Positions 23,885 to 36,209 of a stretch of 64,000 nt of DNA are shown in pieces. The notes under the pieces are model-generated. The model worked only from the letters and a program-made list of their open reading frames with translations. It did no database searches and was not told where the DNA came from. The stretch comes from Centropus unirufus. Lineage: Eukaryota; Chordata; Aves; Cuculiformes; Centropidae. The number at the start of each line of letters is the position of its first letter. Within the stretch, counting starts at the first letter, position 1. The DNA is taken from NCBI GenBank assembly GCA_013397695.1, contig VYZI01000033.1:1553776-1617775 (forward strand), in the 5' to 3' direction. The translations under genes were made by a program, and so were the position numbers.

Positions 23885-26800
23885 TTAAGCAAATCAGAAG
23901 CTGCTTTCTATGTCTGAAGGCCATCTCAGTGGAGTAGCTTTATTCATCTCTCTGTGCTGATGTACTTGGACTTTGTGTTATGTCTTTTTTCCCAGACCTT
24001 TGACAAAAAATGCTCTCAGTATTCTGAGCATTACTGGTAATGGTCTAATGATTAACTCCTGGTGCAATGGGGAACCAGATTTGTGCCATCATTCTAATAT
24101 AATGAACGCTGCCAGCTCCTGAAAGAAGGAAACCTCTAGAACTTTGCAGAATTAATACATTTTGTAACCATGTCTTGCAATTGACTTTTCATATTTCAGT
24201 CCATATTAAGGGTTATAGACTCTTTGTCACTGTTCAGAAGCCCCTTGGCAATTGGACAGTTTTAAAATTCTCAGTGAATAGTGGTCAGTATGCAAGTCTG
24301 CACAAGAAAAGTAAGTTTGAAAGAGACCTAGAAACTGTTTTCTTCCCCCTTCAACGTAAGTAATAATAATAATAAAGTGCCTAAAACTGCCTTTGAGTGG
24401 TCTCCCAAATCGGTAAGATTAGGTCTAAGGCTGAATGTCACTATGCCGAGCCCCTACGCAGTTTGCAAAGTCCTGTCTGCGCAAGAAAGATGAGTTGAAC
24501 TTTGTGTGCTTTGTTTCTTTCCCTTTCCTGGACGCAACAGAGTTATCTGACACGGTTGCTACCCACGTGCACACAGATGAGCAGTGCCATGGTGGTGTAT
24601 CTCTCCCCACATCAGCGTTTTCAGCTGTATTTGTGTATCTGCAGAAGTGGCTCACGCCTGCTGAGCTGCCTAACTGGCTTGCGTGTGTTGGAAGACTCGA
24701 GGGCCTAAAGCATTATGCAGCTCTTCCTCCCCCTCAGATAAGCCCTTGCTGGCAGTGTTTATATTGGTACCTCCTGGGCAGCTTTCCCATTCTGCTTCAA
24801 CTACTTCTCTCAGCACAGCCTATTATGGGTAGGTCTCAAAACTTCTCCTTTTGCTCTCAGATTCAGATCTCTGCTGGGCAATGACAGCTGAGGTTTTGGA
24901 GATCTGAGTGGGTTTTTTTTTTCGTAGTTTACTTCTGATATGGTCTTTCTTCCGTACTAAAGTAAGCTACAAAGAGGAGCAATACTATTCGCCTGTCTCA
25001 CTGGTTCATGCACTAGTGTCTGTGACAGATTTTGAGACACTTGCAGGAGAGTGCCCTTAGAAAGTAAAATGCTATTGGTGATTGTAGTGTCCTAATATAA
25101 TAATATATGAAGCTTACATCATTTAAACACAAATTTTGAAATTTTCTGTACCCCAGCTTGGAATCTGTTGTAAAATCATCACTGGAATCCAGATCTCTCT
25201 CTACACACATACATGCACGTAACATACCAGTTACGTGTGCTTTTCTTAGGCTAAAGGACAAGGAAATAAAAAGCAATGGATGAAAGCTTCTGTCGTGGAT
25301 CAGAGCTGATATTGACCAGGTATCGCTTTCCTCCCTTTAGTTTGATAAGCTTTTCCCATTTCTTCAGCCTGGTTGTTTTTATACTGCCGTATTTCTCATT
25401 ATATGGTTGTTGGCTTTTTATTGCTGATAATAGCGTATTGAAACTTGAGGAACTTTATTTGCTTAACCTTGGATCTCTGGAAGAGAAGCTGGTTACTTTG
25501 AACCTTTTGCTCTTAAAAGTGTTGAAAGAAGCAACTCTAATTTAGGGCTTTTATTGGAATTTGAAACACACAAATAGATGCCTTCACTCTTACAATCAAC
25601 ATCAAAAGGCCAGAAAGTCTGGAGGGTATCAACCATATACTGGTCATTCACCATTAATCAACTTACACATGCCTATCAGTGTCAGGATCTCTTCTCCTTC
25701 CAACGTGTTCACTCAGCCCCACTGCTGGAGAAGTACAGAGTCAGCAGGAATCCCTGTAGGCTCCAGTTGTTATGTGCTCTAAGTAAGGACAACTTGGCTT
25801 CCCTGACAGACTTTGGTACGCACATAGTGCTTTGTCACATGGATGAGTCCCTTTGCTTGTTTATACACAATGCCATTACATTCAGCCATGTTTGTGCTTC
25901 TAATGAAGATTGCTCGAAATAACACATCCCAACTGTTGCACACTGATTAGTTCATTTTATAACTGATAAAAATGATAAACTAGTTAATATCAAAGTGCTT
26001 AGGTCCAAAGTCCAAAAAATATAAAGAAAGAACAAATATTTAAAAGTTTGGCAGTTAATTTCCTGCCCCTGCGTACATGTGTATTTGTGCGTTATGATAC
26101 ATCCCTTTTTGTGTTGTACAGTCTGTGCGTCATCACTGCTTCACTCCACTCTCTGTGTTATGCAATTTGTTTGGGCTTGCATCTTACAAGTCAATATATT
26201 GGTTTTCGTTAGTGTTCTGGTCCCATAAAGTAAATTATCTCTTTGGATGGAAAATACAGCAAAAGAACAGATATGTTTCTTTGGAAGGACAATGCTCTTG
26301 TGTGTGTACGCATTACTTAACAGAGTAACAGAGGTTGTGTATACTAGACTGCATGCCTTTTTTTTTGTTAGCTAAAATAAGATTTGAGTGCATTTATAAT
26401 ACATGGAATAAAATTTTAGAAGTACATCTCTACCTAAAGAAATGGAGTTAAAACACACTTTTTTCTTCTTATTCTGATGTTTTCTCTCAACCCTATCATT
26501 ACTTTTTTTCTAACACTATTACTACTTTTATACACTAAAATATTATCTCACTTGTCATATAAAACTAGTGATAGGAAAACTCTACCCTGAAAAGCTTGTA
26601 GTCATGTACAAGGGCTCATAATCTTGCTAAACAAGGTAATTATGCAAAAAGAAAAAAAAGAAAAAAGGAAAAATTACTAGAATATACATGATCTGCAGTC
26701 ATGCAGGATCTTCTTTTAAGAAATACAGAAATTAACCCTGATCTCCCAGATTCCAACGAGTATGTTAATCAAATGGCATCTTTCCTTTGTTCCTTCCCTC

Positions 26801-29225
26801 TAACTTGTTCTTCCTCATCTCAGGTACACATTTTATGTTAATGGTCACAATAAAAACTACATGACATGGGGATAATATGAAATAATATATGAAATATCTC
26901 ATGAAATCTCACTTTTTTTTTTTTCTCCTGCCAACAGTCTGCATTGTGGCAGAGAGGGCAGAAGCTGCAGGGTGTTGTGGCTCAGAAATGTTGCTGAGCA
27001 GATCTACTTGCTCACCTTTGAGAAAAGGAACCCATCCCTCTCTTTCCCTCATGCTAGCTCTGGTGTACCTACGACAGCCTACTCATTCTATTCACTGCTG
27101 TGGCTCTGGCAGATGGGTCCTGGATAATTTTTGGTGACTTACTGAACTGTTAAGGGAGTCTACAAGTGCTGAGATCAGTCAGTTCAAGAAAAGCCTAGGG
27201 AATTTCCCTTATGTGAACCTTTCCACTTTTCTGATTCACTGCCTAAATTTGTCTCTGGAAACAACCAGGAACTCTGAGGGAAATTATTCCATGGTGATAA
27301 ATGTGGCACAACTGTTCTGTAATTTTGCTTTTATTCACTAGATACAGATCAGTGTTGTTCTTTTCTCCTGAAGTCTCCTTTATGTTGTGGGATTGTCTAA
27401 TGACAAGCTCTTCAAAGGAAAGAAACAATATTCTTACGCACATGGAAGCCTTCCATTGTTTCCCCTGCTGCTCCTTTGGCTTGATGCTATATTCAAGGAG
27501 TAATTGTGGGAAGTCAGTGCTCCTCTTCCTAAACATAAACTAGGTTGAACTGCAGTCTTCCTGTCTGCTATTGTTAGCAAGAGCATTAGAAAATTGCTGT
27601 GTACCATCAGTCATGGAAAACAAAAAGTAGGAAAATTAGCGGGTTTTTATGGCTGAATGCAATGCCTATCTTTTCACCCAGTATACCTAAGATTGTGCTT
27701 GGAGCTCTATAAAATAATCTTGAAAAAAAGCAAAAAGGTTTAGGTTCTGTTTTGTGATTGTTCTTTTTTCTCAGAAATGACGATCTCTTTTAGACTGGCA
27801 TTAGCCCATGAAAAAAGCAATTGTATGTTTGTTCAGCAAGCACTGTAAGAACTTTTTGAAATTTTATAGTCTCTTTAGCTAAGATAATTATTAAATATTT
27901 TGTCCTCAGCCTTCTCTGTGTTGCCACAAGAGATTTCAGCTAAATATAATCAAAGTTAGAACCACATAAGTAACTAGTTGCTATATTCTTTGGTGCCTTC
28001 TTGCTTCAGGCTGAGGTAGTTAAGTCAAAATCAGAGCAAAGGGAAAAAAAAATACTAAACAACCCCCCAAAACATACTATTCATGGATATTCTTTTTTGC
28101 AGCAATGTACTCATATAAAATATGTGTTAGATAAATACACAGTTGCATACTAATAAAAGAGATCTTGCCATAAATTTGTTCTTTTCAAGCCTGGGTAGTT
28201 GTAATGAAGCTCTTCCTGCTGCTAAAATTTTCTCCATTGATATGTCCTGGGGAGTTTGTTATTCAGTCTTCTTTCCAATGCAAAGAATTTTCACTGAGGT
28301 CAGAAAAGTGTGGGTTTTAGCATAAGTGGGAAATGTCATATGGCAGTTTCTAGTATGGAGTAAAGAATTTAATTCTGTGTTTGGAATTGGGTTCAAGCTT
28401 TTGTTTTTTGTTGTTTAAAGGTACTTTAAGAGCAATGATAATTTTGTGAGGAACTCATCATGTTGCCAACTTTTTTGAAGACTATCAACTTTTAAAACAT
28501 TCATCTTGTGACATACTATATTTCCAAATCTCAGCTATGGTTGATTTGGGCCTGAGAGATTAGTCAATCTAATTTAACATTTTTATTCCTTTTATTCCCA
28601 GGTTTTATAAGGAAGGAAATTTATATAGCATCCTTAGAAGGAGGCATGTATTGTTTAACGATGTGATTTAGAGGAATGTTGCATCCCTTTGATTAGAGTA
28701 AGAAAAATTTTCTTTTTTTTAAATTGGAAGACAGTGAATGATGATAAGCATGCTGGAAGGATTTTTAAGTTAATGAGGCATGAATAAGTGTAAACTTTCC
28801 ATGAAGAGATGAATAATGTGATTGCATTTACTGTGGCTGAACAACGTATTTAAGGATGTCTGCTCTTTTAAATAACCTTTTTGTGTAGAAAACTGTAGGC
28901 CCATGTGAATATTGCAGTCAAAACTAAGGAGTCCTTTTCTGCATAGAAGTACTCAGTTTTAGAGCTGAATTTGAAATTACAAGTCGTTTTCAGAAGAAAT
29001 GGAGAGACAAGGGTTCATTTGGCAGAAGGGGTGAAAGTGTAGACCTTGCAATGTGACCAAATGGCTTATGCTACAACAAACTTTACTGAACTGCATGGTC
29101 AGTTGAAAAGACTAGATGAATTCTGGAATAAATGTTCATCTTAAGAATGTGTGTTTCCATGTCCTTGTGTTCTAGAAAAGCAATTGTTCTGGGCTGAAAA
29201 ATGGTTTAAAAAGTTGAAACTCGTT
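23885..29225. other. Unique sequence with one exon-like frame, no confirmed gene
   Basis: The interval holds the longest open frame of the window (24435-24884, 149 codons, plus), which shows no recognisable domain. A possible exon at 24200-24310 is described under findings. A purine run of A and G lies at 26645-26672, and T runs lie at 26911-26924. Nothing else is identifiable. Confidence 0.6.
24360..24375 (+). repeat. Short (TAA)n trinucleotide run
   Basis: About five consecutive TAA/ATA triplets lie directly after 'caacgtaag'. The run is too short to be strongly polymorphic. Confidence 0.7.
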
Positions 29226-29232
29226 ATAATTT

Positions 29233-29257
29233 TCTGCTAAAGCAAAGCTTTAGCAGA
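29233..29257. repeat. Perfect inverted repeat, 11-bp arms, 3-nt loop
   Basis: Arms tctgctaaagc (29233-29243) and gctttagcaga (29247-29257) are exact reverse complements around aaa. The stem stops abruptly on both sides. Confidence 0.9.
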
Positions 29258-29548
29258 TTTCAATCCAGAGATATCAAGGCTTGGTCAAACTGAAGCATGT
29301 CAATTCAATGAAAGTTTTTGGAGCAGTCATTCTAAAATACTTTGGCCACTCTGTATGAAGTCACTAATGTGATATAATTGTGCTCGAGTCCGTTTTGTAA
29401 AGAATGATTTTAAATACTCTGATAGCTAAACAATACTATCTTTCTTGTCATTCATGCTCTGAGCTACGATTTGGTCTTTGTATCTTAAGGCCTAAAATGA
29501 ACATTGAGCAGTTCTGTAGGGATAAGGAGAAAATTCTGGTCCAGCTAA

Positions 29549-29576
29549 GTCAGAGACTTCATGTCAGAGACTTCAA
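29549..29576 (+). repeat. Tandem duplication of a 14-bp unit
   Basis: The unit gtcagagacttcat (29549-29562) is followed at once by gtcagagacttcaa (29563-29576), identical over 13 of 14 bases. It looks like a replication-slippage duplication. Confidence 0.85.
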
Positions 29577-32500
29577 TTTTGGTGGCATAAAGAGTTATGG
29601 TCTTTCCTAGGTGATTAAATTCTGCGTAAGCTGAGCTGGAAGAGCATTTTTTGGCATAGGATGAATGGTTCTAAAGACGTTTGTCCCATCTAAACTTCCT
29701 GGCCAAACTGTAACGAACTGGAAGGGCAGCGAGAGCGTGGAGGCACTCCACGATAAGCTGTTTGAGACAAATGCGGTGCTTCCTGTGGTGCTAAAGTAAC
29801 ACCACTTTTACAGCTATGGGCCACATGGGATTACTTGTGAAATCTTCCTGACATTGGAAGATTTCAACATTATTGTAGGTCAGATTTGCATGAGATCATG
29901 TTTTATGTATGGCGGCCTGTTGTTTTAAAGCAGGGTGTAATGACTTACCCATTGCCTGGCTGAGGGCTCTTTTTTAATGTTAAACACCCATGGAACTGCG
30001 GTGGAAGCAGCCTCAGTTGGCCACTTTTCTGAGAAAAGTGAATAACAATAGCACATTAGTCATCCTTGCTTGCTAAAACCAAGAAGGATGAATGAAAAAG
30101 CGTAGCACAATGTAGAGCTCTCAAGAGCAGCTTATATTGGAAAAGCTGCCTTCTTTTTCTCTCTTCCACCTTCCCAACAAGTATGCGTTTGTGAAGACAC
30201 TGCCACTACTTGAAAGCCTCTCAGTGTTAGGTTTACTGACTCCTTGGGATTTCAGGACCTGTAGCCATGGTCGATTCAGCCCTTTATCCTTTGGAAGAAG
30301 AGAAACAAAGTTCTGGCTTCTGCCATATCATGAGGCATCTGACGTGTCCTTGTAAACAAAAAAGTAGAAAAGGTCTGTCTGCTCTGGGTAAACATTCAAG
30401 AGCACATGGCATTTTTCTGGGCGAGCTGGGTTTTTGTCCTGAGTCACTATATTCTTTCTCCACAACTTTGCAATTCGCTGCTGTCTTCCATCATTTTACA
30501 CAGTGGAGCTGCATTGCACATGAACAGTGTTCGGAGCACAATGAAAGACTCTTTAAGTAAGTAATAGTGACCAATTGCACGACAGTGAATAAACGCTATT
30601 AATCTTTATTTCAGTGTGCAATAGAGGACAGTGTTTTGGGATTTATTAAATGGTTAAATGTCAGATGTTAGGATCTGCTGGGCTTTTATTTAGATCTTAT
30701 GGAAAAAGGAAGATTTGATGACTTATGGAAAGACACCGGATTATAAAAGAAAAAAGCAAAACCATAAGAGATGGTTTTATAGTTTCATATTTGTTGACAG
30801 AAAAAAAATAGAAGGAAAAAAAGACACAAAAAGTATTATTTGAGTACTGGGCATGTCAACTGGGCTATCAGGATGAAAATGATTTCTGTTTCTTCTTGTA
30901 AAATAGTGTATCAGTCAGACATTAGCCAGCTTTGCAAGAAAGTGGCAAAAACACATTGGTAAAGAAACCCCAATATTCCTACCAGGTGATGGTCATAATA
31001 ATGAAGGCACCGAGCTCACACCTGTAAAATCAAAGGCTTAACACTTGGTCCTTCATTCCCATGTGAGTTCGTCCACCGTCTTTGGTTCTGTGTGCAAAAT
31101 TTCGTGGTGGGAGTCACTTAAAACTGGCTCATGAATTCACAGGGATATGAGTTCTATAAGAATTTCAGGGTTTTTACATGCGATGTGATTTATAAGTTTG
31201 CTTTTTCTGTATTACTAATTTAATTATAATTTCAAGCTGTGATGTTACACAACAGAGAATCACCCTCTGCTGTTATAGTCCCTTTTATTCTCTGCTTTTT
31301 ATTTGGTTTGCCATTGAAACTTTAGGACAAATGCCTCAAGATATGGTGCAACTGTCTCTCTAAGGCTTTGGAGGCCTGGACAAAGCAATGGAGAGAACAT
31401 GCAACGTGCAACTTACGCACTAGGGAATCATGAAGAAGACATTCAGTTATTGTTTTTTGTTCTCTGAGTAAAATTACAGTTGTAATTAAGTTAAAATGCA
31501 GGACTCAGTCTTACGAGGTGTTCAACACCCTTTGTTCCTTCTGATGACAGTAGGTCTGAAAAGTGACAGTTGGACCTTTTTTTCCTTCTTTTATGTCTGT
31601 ACACCAGTGACATTTGTGCCAGTCCTGAGATGGCATTTAGTTTAAATGTTTGGAATTCAAGTCTTGATAACTCTACTTAAAAGACTATTTCCAAGGCAGA
31701 TAATAAGGCTATGACAATAAGTTGCTGCTTCAGATGAAGGGAAATATTTTAAAAGACCAATATGTGTGTCGTGGGAATTAAGGACTAAGTTTGGGGTACA
31801 GTTCAACTCCTTTTTATAAATGCTGGGTTATCGTTAGGGATGGTCTGTGTTGGTGTTACACTAACATGCAATTGACTATAAATGAGACCCTGACAAATCA
31901 AGCTTTTTAGGAGGTCACTACTCTTTAAAAGGAACTTTCATTCAATGAGTTACAAGTGATGTGTCCTAAAATATGCATTTCCAAATGTGGAATATACCTT
32001 ATAATATAAAATAATGTGGTTTATGCCCTAACAAATAGTAAGCTCACTTGTCTGATATTAGGCAAGGAAATAGGATTAACAAAAGGTGTCTTAGGTGAAT
32101 TCCGTTCACTTAATTTTGAGAAGGTGTGAGTCTTAGCGGCATGACCTCAGGAGGTCAGAACTAAAATGCACCTCCCTCTGGAATTAAGTTGACAAAAAGG
32201 TAAGTGATTTGGCAGTACAAATGATCATTTATTTATGCATCTCACTTTAAAAGTCCACAAGGAACAAGACAGCCCCAGGGTCTGGGCTGGAGCACCCACT
32301 TATAAGGAACCTTATTGAGCACCAAAGTAGATTATTAAGCTTGCTGGAAAGTGAACAGGTTCCATAGGTGTGTATATTGCATGTTGCCTCTAGTGTCACT
32401 GGCCATATCTTATTGCTGCTTTTTATGCCTCTGTCACTGAAAGTGAAAAAGTAGCAAGCAGGGATGCTCGAGGGAAGGCTTTCCTTTCACTGTTCTCACT

Positions 32501-33593
32501 GCCTCATTCTCAAGTAGCTGCAGTATGACACTCTTGCTCAAAACTGCTTTGTTCTTGGATTCTTTCCTTACATAGAGACATAGCTTTTAGATGACAGAGA
32601 AAACAATTATTTCTTCTACTTAAAATTAGTAGGATGCAGGCAAAACTACAGAAATCTACTTAACAGAATGTGTCTGAGTTTCCATGTCATGTGCAGCAAT
32701 GAGAAACCAAGGAAAGAATGACAGTGTTGTGAATGTGGGAGACTCATTTCAGAAAATGACCAGCGTTTTTGGATAGGGAAGATTTTTCTTTTAAAATATA
32801 AATTAAAATATGAGCACACTTGCAAAATGAACTTAAATCTAATGCAACAAAATGAGTGAACAAAATCTGGTAGTCATTAATGAAAGCAAAAATAATTTCT
32901 GACGCAAGTTTTCCATTAAAAAAAATTCAGCATGGTAAATGGATCTTGTCATGCAGGTTACAAGACTGACAGGGTCTTGTATGTCTGCAAAATGCACAAA
33001 ACTGAGCTACTAGAATTTCAGTACTTTGACAAAGCCTTAAAAAGAGCTCAAAATGAGGGAGTCCTCACTCTAAAGTCAGCGACTTGGCAAGGCTTTGGTC
33101 AGTTGGCATTGACATCAATGCTAGCATTCAGCTGACATCCTTGTTCAATGTATCTTTCTTACTGCAACTGGCAAGGGACAAGAGCTATTGTGACTGAAAC
33201 TTTGAAAGCAATATTTAATTAAGTAAATTGATGTGCTCATTGGGAAACTGCAAATCATTTCTATGTGGCCTTTTCTCTTTATTAAAGGCTCTTGAGGGGA
33301 TGCTCTTTCCATTCAACAAAGTTATATCTTTACAATAAGCACTTAGTGGTCTGTATGTTCCAGCTCTCTGCTCAGTGGATATTGGGGCAGAGCTTTTCCT
33401 TTAAACCTGTGTTCTCCATCGACATCAACAGAAAAAAGGTAACATTAGATGGGGTTTGACTTGTGCTGAAGATACAAATAATCCTTTTTATTAAAGTCTG
33501 AAATGTTGGTCGGTTCTGTTTAAGGATCCGAACTCGTGAAAAAATAACATTTCTGTGGGTTGCTCCTCCCACCTCCTAACCCTCTTAAAAAAA

Positions 33594-33628
33594 AAGTTTT
33601 TATTTTATTATTTTATTTTTATTTTATA
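33594..33628 (+). repeat. AT-rich low-complexity tract (TTTTA)n-like
   Basis: An A run (about 33587-33595) is followed by imperfect TTTTA/TTTTATTA units up to 'ttttatacc'. The units are irregular, so this is a degenerate simple repeat rather than a clean microsatellite. Confidence 0.8.
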
Positions 33629-36168
33629 CCCAATGCTGCTGGAAATGAAAAGGAGAAAAATGCTAACATTTTGGAGGGGAAAACAATTAGCAGCTTGTGC
33701 AGGGAGATGTAATCAATATCCTCTGCTTAGGCCCCCTGAAGAAGAGGGAGAAACCAAGATTGCAATAGTAAAGGGTTAACCACAACATTGAGAGAAATGT
33801 CTATTGTTTTTCTATTAATATCATTAACCATTATGTGAATGATATTATTAGTGGTAGTTACCATTACTACTCTTCTTTTCCAAGTGGTCTTCCTATAGCA
33901 ACAAATGGGGCCATAGACAAACCAGATACAACCTCCTCTCCGCTTTTCTTTCCTAAGCATTTGCAAATTTGTTAAAAAGAGAAGTAAGGAACAGTGGGAG
34001 AAAAACATATTTATTTTTTAGAAGCTACTCCAATGAGCACTGAGAACAGGGGACTGTCTTTTTGCTGTAACTCCCTCTACTATCTGATGGGCTTCGACAT
34101 TTCTGCAGTGTGATTTTATTTCCTTAAAGGAATTGTTCTGCGTCATTGACATGAACCTATATTCCCTTCACAGCAATCTTGATGAACCTGAGCTTGTATT
34201 CAGAATATTTAAAGCATGCTAGGTTCAAGACTGGAATCTGATCCTCCCACCTTTAGTTTGTAGTGAATTTTCTTTTCTCTGTTTAATTCCATAACACAGT
34301 ATTGTTTTCCTCAATGACATATTAGCAGGTAATTGTTACACACATGTTTTTCTGTCTGTACCATGATAGCATGAATGCATGGATTTTTTTTTTTTCAAGC
34401 AGTGTTGCTCAAAAAATCTTTAAAAATAAATCTTTCCTTTACAAGGTAAATCTATTTTTTTTTCCTTAAAGAGAAATCTATTTCCTTTCTCCTTTTCTTT
34501 TTTCTGATCTGTAAACTCCTCTCAGTTGTAATTGCCTTTAAAAGATGTAGAGTGTTTATGTTTCTTTACATAGCAAACAACCATATACTGTATTTAAATG
34601 TAGGTTATTTCAGTTTCAAAAAACACCAAAACGAAAAACCAAGTACCAACGCCAATGCTTGTGGAGCCTTGAAGGGGTGGAATTAATTTTTATTACTTTA
34701 GGAAATACAATTGAAGCAATATTTGATATTTACCACCAAGGCGCATAAAAATAATTAGTAAAAAGATAATCAGCATAAGTTCTTTCCAATCAGTTGCACA
34801 ATTATATTCCAGTTTTCCCCATCTCATTTGATGATTTGAAGATAAGTATGTGCATAGTCTAGTTGGCTCATTTAAATAGTTATCGTAAGACCCAAAAAGT
34901 TTATTTCCTTATGTCTTTTGACTTCTGTCACCTCATTGACCACTGGGAATCTTTGGCATGTGTTTTTAGTGGACCAAGACTTTTCTTGGTGCTGCTAGGC
35001 TCTAACAGTGGAAATCTGCTGAAAAGCCAGTCTCATTTCCTGGCTGAAGTTGCATTTGAGGTATCTGTGGCTCTCGGTGTCGAACGGGAGAATAAACCTT
35101 ATGCTCGAAAAGATTTTACTGACTTGAAGAGCATCTCTCCTTATCTGCTGCAGACTGTGCTGTAAACACTTCTTTAACTACTTCCAGAGTTCCTTTCCAC
35201 AGGCACAACAGTGGGCTATGCCATCTGATTACTGCTAGAACAGAGGAAAACAGTCTTACACGGTCACTTTGCCTGCATTATACTATTATCATTCAGCCGA
35301 TGTTTACAGAATGCCACAGTTAACGTTGCCCAGATGCTCTATCTGTGGGAAACCTAGAAACCAGGCGGCACGGTCTGTCAGCATTTTCCACATTCAACTG
35401 TCTTATCCCAGGCCTCGTCTGTTTGTGCGAGCTGGGGTCATCCCATGGCCCGGGTGTGCTGTCGCTTAGCCCTGACAAGAGATAGCACTGCTGTAGATGG
35501 CGAAGTTTGTGTTGTTTAGACCACTTATAGCTTTTCAGCAAACATTTTAGAACAAGGTGATGTGGTTTCCCTGGTGGCTTGTTGACCTGAGAGTGTTTTT
35601 TTAACATATTCCTGCCTCTTCTCTAACTACAGAAATATTTTATGCAGTTGCTAGTAAAACACATGGTTATAGTAAGAATTGAACGGTTTCCAGAAGATAG
35701 ACTATACATGATATTTGGCCTGTATTTTCCTTTGGTCCTTATTTTTGTGTTTGGGTGTATATTTTTTCCATTTTACTATTTCACACTTGTTTTCCAAGGA
35801 TCAGCTTTGTCGGGATAGCTTGCTCCTAGGGAACACACAAACCCCTCATTTTCTTGTAACAGATTTTAGAGTGCATATATCACATTTGCATACCCACTAA
35901 TCTGGAGAACTGAAAAAGTAAAAAGATTTTCAGCCATGGTGAGGGGATATTGGGAGTAAAACATATAATTAAACTATGTAGCATCATTATAAACTCATAC
36001 CAATGATGTTTTAAAGGTTAATATTTTTCATAAAGTAAACATTTCAGAAATGGTCACATTCCAAGAAACACTTATCTGGAATCTTAAAAAAGTAATTAAT
36101 TTTTACCACCTCTTTTCATTTGCTTTGTATTTTGTAAAAGGCTCAGAAATCTCTAATGTACGCAACTT

Positions 36169-36202
36169 TTAAAAACTATATAACTGTTATAATAGTTTTT
36201 AA
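36169..36202. repeat. Near-perfect palindrome, 16/17-bp arms, 1-nt centre
   Basis: The left arm ttaaaaactatataac (36169-36184) pairs with the right arm gttataatagtttttaa (36186-36202). One extra base in the right arm is the only defect. This is the longest hairpin I found in the window, and it is AT-rich. Confidence 0.88.
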
Positions 36203-36209
36203 GTATGCG

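Larger units (their letters stand above)
29260..36160. other. Unique AT-rich sequence, no gene seen
   Basis: Long A/T-rich intervals (30700-30840, 34380-34520) alternate with ordinary unique DNA. Open frames stay at or below 100 codons. A GC-richer patch at 35270-35560 has open frames on both strands but no domain recognised. Confidence 0.6.

Noticed and set aside
24435..24884. Longest open frame, 149 codons, plus strand
   Set aside because: The length is what chance predicts for 64 kb in six frames. No domain, no homology recognised, and a second frame overlaps it.
28012..28020. let-7 seed-like 'tgaggtagt'
   Set aside because: Only nine bases match and no partner strand forms a precursor hairpin nearby.
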